Made by a program: the position numbers and the translations under genes
Assembly: GCA_003151895.1 (NCBI GenBank)
Contig: PLYX01000202.1
Coordinates: forward strand, 1-6,254
Source: Solirubrobacterales bacterium
GTDB lineage: Bacteria; Actinomycetota; Thermoleophilia; Solirubrobacterales; Solirubrobacteraceae
Length of the DNA: 6,254 bases
Direction: 5' to 3'
Notes under the pieces: model-generated
Databases searched by the model: none
Told to the model about the DNA's origin: nothing
Seen by the model: only the letters and a program-made list of their open reading frames with translations
Shown here: one piece after another, positions 4,902 through 6,254 of the stretch
How positions within the stretch are numbered: the stretch's first letter is position 1
How the letters are laid out: the number at the start of each line of letters is the position of its first letter

Positions 4902-5369
4902 ATGCCCGCCGCCGCCCCCCACACCTGGATCCTGACGGCCTCGCCGGAAAACCACGAGGCCACGCGCGCGCACGGTTTCTCCGTGATCGGGATCAAGGAG
5001 CGCAACCGGCCGCGGGCCTTGCAGATCGAGCCGGAAGACCGGATCGTCCTCTATTTGACGAAGGCGATGGCATTCGCGGGGAGCATCGTCGTGACGGGCG
5101 AGATGTACGAGGACCGCACGAAGCTCTGGCCTGGGAAGCCGGGCAAAGCGGACGCCTACCCGTGGCGCTTTGCCACCGAGCCCGAGATCGTGTTGGACGA
5201 GGACGAGTGGGTGCCGGCGGAGACGCTCGCCACCAAGCTCGAGCACGTGCGCAAGTGGCCGGCCGAGCACTGGAAGCTCGCCTTCCAGGGCCAGTTGCGC
5301 ACGGTCTCCGAGCGGGACTCGAAACTGCTGGTCAAGCGGTTGGGAGCAGCCGCCGCCACACGCGTATGA
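4902..5369 (+). CDS. EVE-domain (PUA-like) protein
   Basis: A 155-residue protein made of one EVE domain, a PUA-like fold that binds modified nucleobases or RNA. Some EVE proteins read 5-methylcytosine-type DNA modifications or are fused to restriction nucleases, and others are stand-alone with unknown roles. Family signatures are in order: TWILTASPENHEATRAHGF (8-26), GIKERNRPRALQI (30-42), DRIVLYLTKAMAFAGSIVVTGEMYED (46-71), a LWPGKPG..AYPWRF segment (75-90) and W124-to-L146, where family members carry a final helix. The conserved Trp9, Asn17 and Tyr86-Pro87-x-Arg89 positions are present. Length is normal for a stand-alone domain. The next gene overlaps by ATGA, implying translational coupling. 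Whether the ligand is modified DNA or RNA cannot be read from the sequence. Confidence 0.9.
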   Translation: MPAAAPHTWILTASPENHEATRAHGFSVIGIKERNRPRALQIEPEDRIVLYLTKAMAFAGSIVVTGEMYEDRTKLWPGKPGKADAYPWRFATEPEIVLDEDEWVPAETLATKLEHVRKWPAEHWKLAFQGQLRTVSERDSKLLVKRLGAAAATRV

Positions 5370-6013
5370 CGCGCTTGGCACGCGCCTGGGGCGCCCTTAC
5401 GCCCGAGCAGCGCCTCGCCGCGGTGGCGGCGCTCGCGTTGCTCGTAACCATGTTCTTCCCCTGGTATGAGCTGCAGAGCCTCGACCGCAGGACCGGGGCG
5501 ATCAACTCGCGCTCGATCAGCGCGTTCGGCGACGTGTCGTTCGTCGAGGCCGCCGTGTTCCTCGTCGCTGCGGGCGTGATCGCGCTCATGTTCGCCCGTG
5601 CAGAGCGTCGCGACTTCCATATGCCCGGCAGCGACGGCGGCGTCGTGATGGTCGCCGGCGGCTGGGCCGCCCTGCTGATCTTCTACCGCGTGTTCTCCCG
5701 TCCGTCCGGCCACGGCTACCCGGTGGGGATCCAGTGGGGCTTCTTCCTAGCGTTCGTCGCCGCCGGGGCGCTCACGTACGCCGGCTGGCGCATGCGCGCC
5801 ACGAGCGTCCCCGAACCGCCGCTCGTGCGCCCGCGTAGCCGGCGACGTCCGCCGGTCGAGGAGGACGTCACAGTCATCGCCCCATCGCCTCAGCGCGTCG
5901 AGCGCGCGGCCCCGGTGGCGGTGCGGGCCGCCCCAAAGCGCCCCCGCTTCCCTCCGGCGCCGTCGGACCAGCTCTCCTTCGAGGACCCGCCGCCGGAGCG
6001 AGACCAGCACTGA
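5366..6013 (+). CDS. Four-TM membrane protein with Pro/Arg-rich tail
   Basis: A 215-residue integral membrane protein of unknown function. Predicted membrane segments are residues 14-33, 57-77, 92-110 and 122-141, separated by a polar loop rich in Ser/Arg after TM1 (FFPWYELQSLDRRTG). The positive-inside rule suggests both termini are cytosolic. Residues about 142-200 form a Pro/Arg/Val-rich disordered tail. The protein ends in a short acidic block, DQLSFEDPPPE (201-211), that could be a docking motif. I recall similar proteins in Solirubrobacterales, annotated only as hypothetical. The ATG at 5366 overlaps the TGA of the EVE gene, fixing the start and indicating coupling. The upstream open frame to 4757 is incidental overlap with other genes. 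The MoxR ATPase begins 23 nt after its stop. Confidence 0.82.
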   Translation: MTRLARAWGALTPEQRLAAVAALALLVTMFFPWYELQSLDRRTGAINSRSISAFGDVSFVEAAVFLVAAGVIALMFARAERRDFHMPGSDGGVVMVAGGWAALLIFYRVFSRPSGHGYPVGIQWGFFLAFVAAGALTYAGWRMRATSVPEPPLVRPRSRRRPPVEEDVTVIAPSPQRVERAAPVAVRAAPKRPRFPPAPSDQLSFEDPPPERDQH

Positions 6014-6020
6014 CGACCCC

Positions 6021-6026
6021 TATCAT
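6021..6026 (+). promoter_or_regulatory. -10-like box before the MoxR gene
   Basis: TATCAT fits TANNNT and ends 10 nt before ATG 6037, which would give a leader of about 4 nt. It occupies most of the 23-nt gap after the membrane-protein stop. No Shine-Dalgarno and no clear -35 are seen. The MoxR gene may therefore have its own start site in addition to read-through from upstream. Confidence 0.35.
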
Positions 6027-6036
6027 TCCCCCGACG

Positions 6037-6254
6037 ATGCCCTCCGAGGGACCCCTTTCCTCAGCCGAGGTCGCCGAGGGCCTGCGCTCCGCCGGCTACC
6101 TGCCGAGCGACTCCACGGCGCTCGTCGCCTACCTCGCAACGAAGCTCGGCAAGCCCGTGCTCGTAGAGGGTCCCGCCGGCGTCGGCAAGACCGAGCTGGC
6201 GAAGGCGCTCGCGCGCTACCTGAACCGCGAGCTGATCCGCCTGCAGTGCTACGA
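6037..6254 (+). CDS. MoxR-type AAA+ ATPase, N-terminal part (cut by window edge)
   Basis: The first 72 residues of a MoxR-family AAA+ ATPase, an ATP-driven chaperone-like protein that usually works with a von Willebrand factor A partner to insert cofactors or mature a target complex. Residues 38-52 read GKPVLVEGPAGVGKT, with the Walker A motif GPAGVGKT at 45-52. The helix and strand after it (ELAKALARYLNRELIRLQCY) match the NorQ/CoxD-like branch, where RLQCYEG is typical. The Walker B, sensors and arginine finger lie past the right edge. The ATG is supported by the -10-like hexamer and the conserved GYLPSD-type lead-in. A VWA-domain protein downstream is the usual neighbour and cannot be seen here. 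Confidence 0.9.
   Translation, partial: MPSEGPLSSAEVAEGLRSAGYLPSDSTALVAYLATKLGKPVLVEGPAGVGKTELAKALARYLNRELIRLQCY

Noticed and set aside
4757..5365. Upstream extension of the 4-TM gene frame
   Set aside because: This frame runs out of phase through the end of Fic and all of the EVE gene. Its Arg-rich translation is not membrane-like, and the ATG at 5366 with ATGA overlap explains the real start.
3636..5369. Fic plus neighbour as a classic Fic toxin-antitoxin pair
   Set aside because: The inhibitory SxxxEG motif is inside the Fic protein itself, so no separate antitoxin is needed. The neighbour is an EVE-domain protein, not a FicA-like antitoxin.
4029..5381. Minus-strand open frame of 450 codons
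   Set aside because: It lies antisense to the Fic, EVE and 4-TM genes, each of which has clear motifs or membrane segments. GC-rich third positions keep the opposite strand open, and its translation shows no recognisable domain.
1..6254. Insertion sequence, CRISPR array, tRNA or rRNA
   Set aside because: I found no terminal inverted repeats with a transposase, no regularly spaced repeats and no cloverleaf or rRNA-like segment.

Overview
The window is a GC-rich stretch of bacterial chromosome with seven genes. The gene content points to a high-GC actinobacterium, and my best inference is Thermoleophilia/Solirubrobacterales. The reasons are strong GC bias at third codon positions, a secreted heparosan-type C5-epimerase-like protein, an LppX/LprG-like lipoprotein, a 4-TM protein of a type I associate with that order, and several starts with a -10-like hexamer a few bases upstream and no Shine-Dalgarno. 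The assignment rests on recognition of protein families, not on a marker gene.

Layout. Bases 1-325 (minus) hold the N-terminal 108 residues of an acyl-CoA dehydrogenase whose remainder lies off the left edge. Its start region carries a Shine-Dalgarno, a TATAAAAT box and a TetR-type palindrome. Divergent from it, 481-924 (plus) encodes a small one-TM protein with two copies of a charged helical repeat. It converges on a lipoprotein at 942-1913 (minus), with a hairpin at the junction. Divergent from the lipoprotein, 1997-3499 (plus) encodes a secreted D-glucuronyl C5-epimerase-family protein with a C-terminal Ig-like domain, preceded by a 30-bp tandem duplication that copies its possible start codon. 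Two stem-loops follow its stop. A relatively AT-richer interval (3545-3635) leads into a Fic-family protein (3636-4865) with a complete Fic motif, an N-terminal inhibitory motif and a C-terminal winged helix. Then come an EVE-domain protein (4902-5369), a 4-TM protein that overlaps it by ATGA (5366-6013), and the first 72 residues of a MoxR-type AAA+ ATPase (6037 to the window end).

Functional reading. The left half looks like ordinary lipid and cell-envelope genes in separate transcription units. The right half is a same-strand series: Fic, EVE, membrane protein, MoxR. The EVE and membrane genes are almost certainly translationally coupled. Fic and MoxR have their own candidate promoters. 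No transposase, integrase, CRISPR array, tRNA or rRNA was seen. The observations most worth following are the possible autoregulated Fic gene, the EVE/4-TM/MoxR series, and the secreted C5-epimerase with no visible glycan-synthesis neighbours. None of these proves a new system from this window alone.
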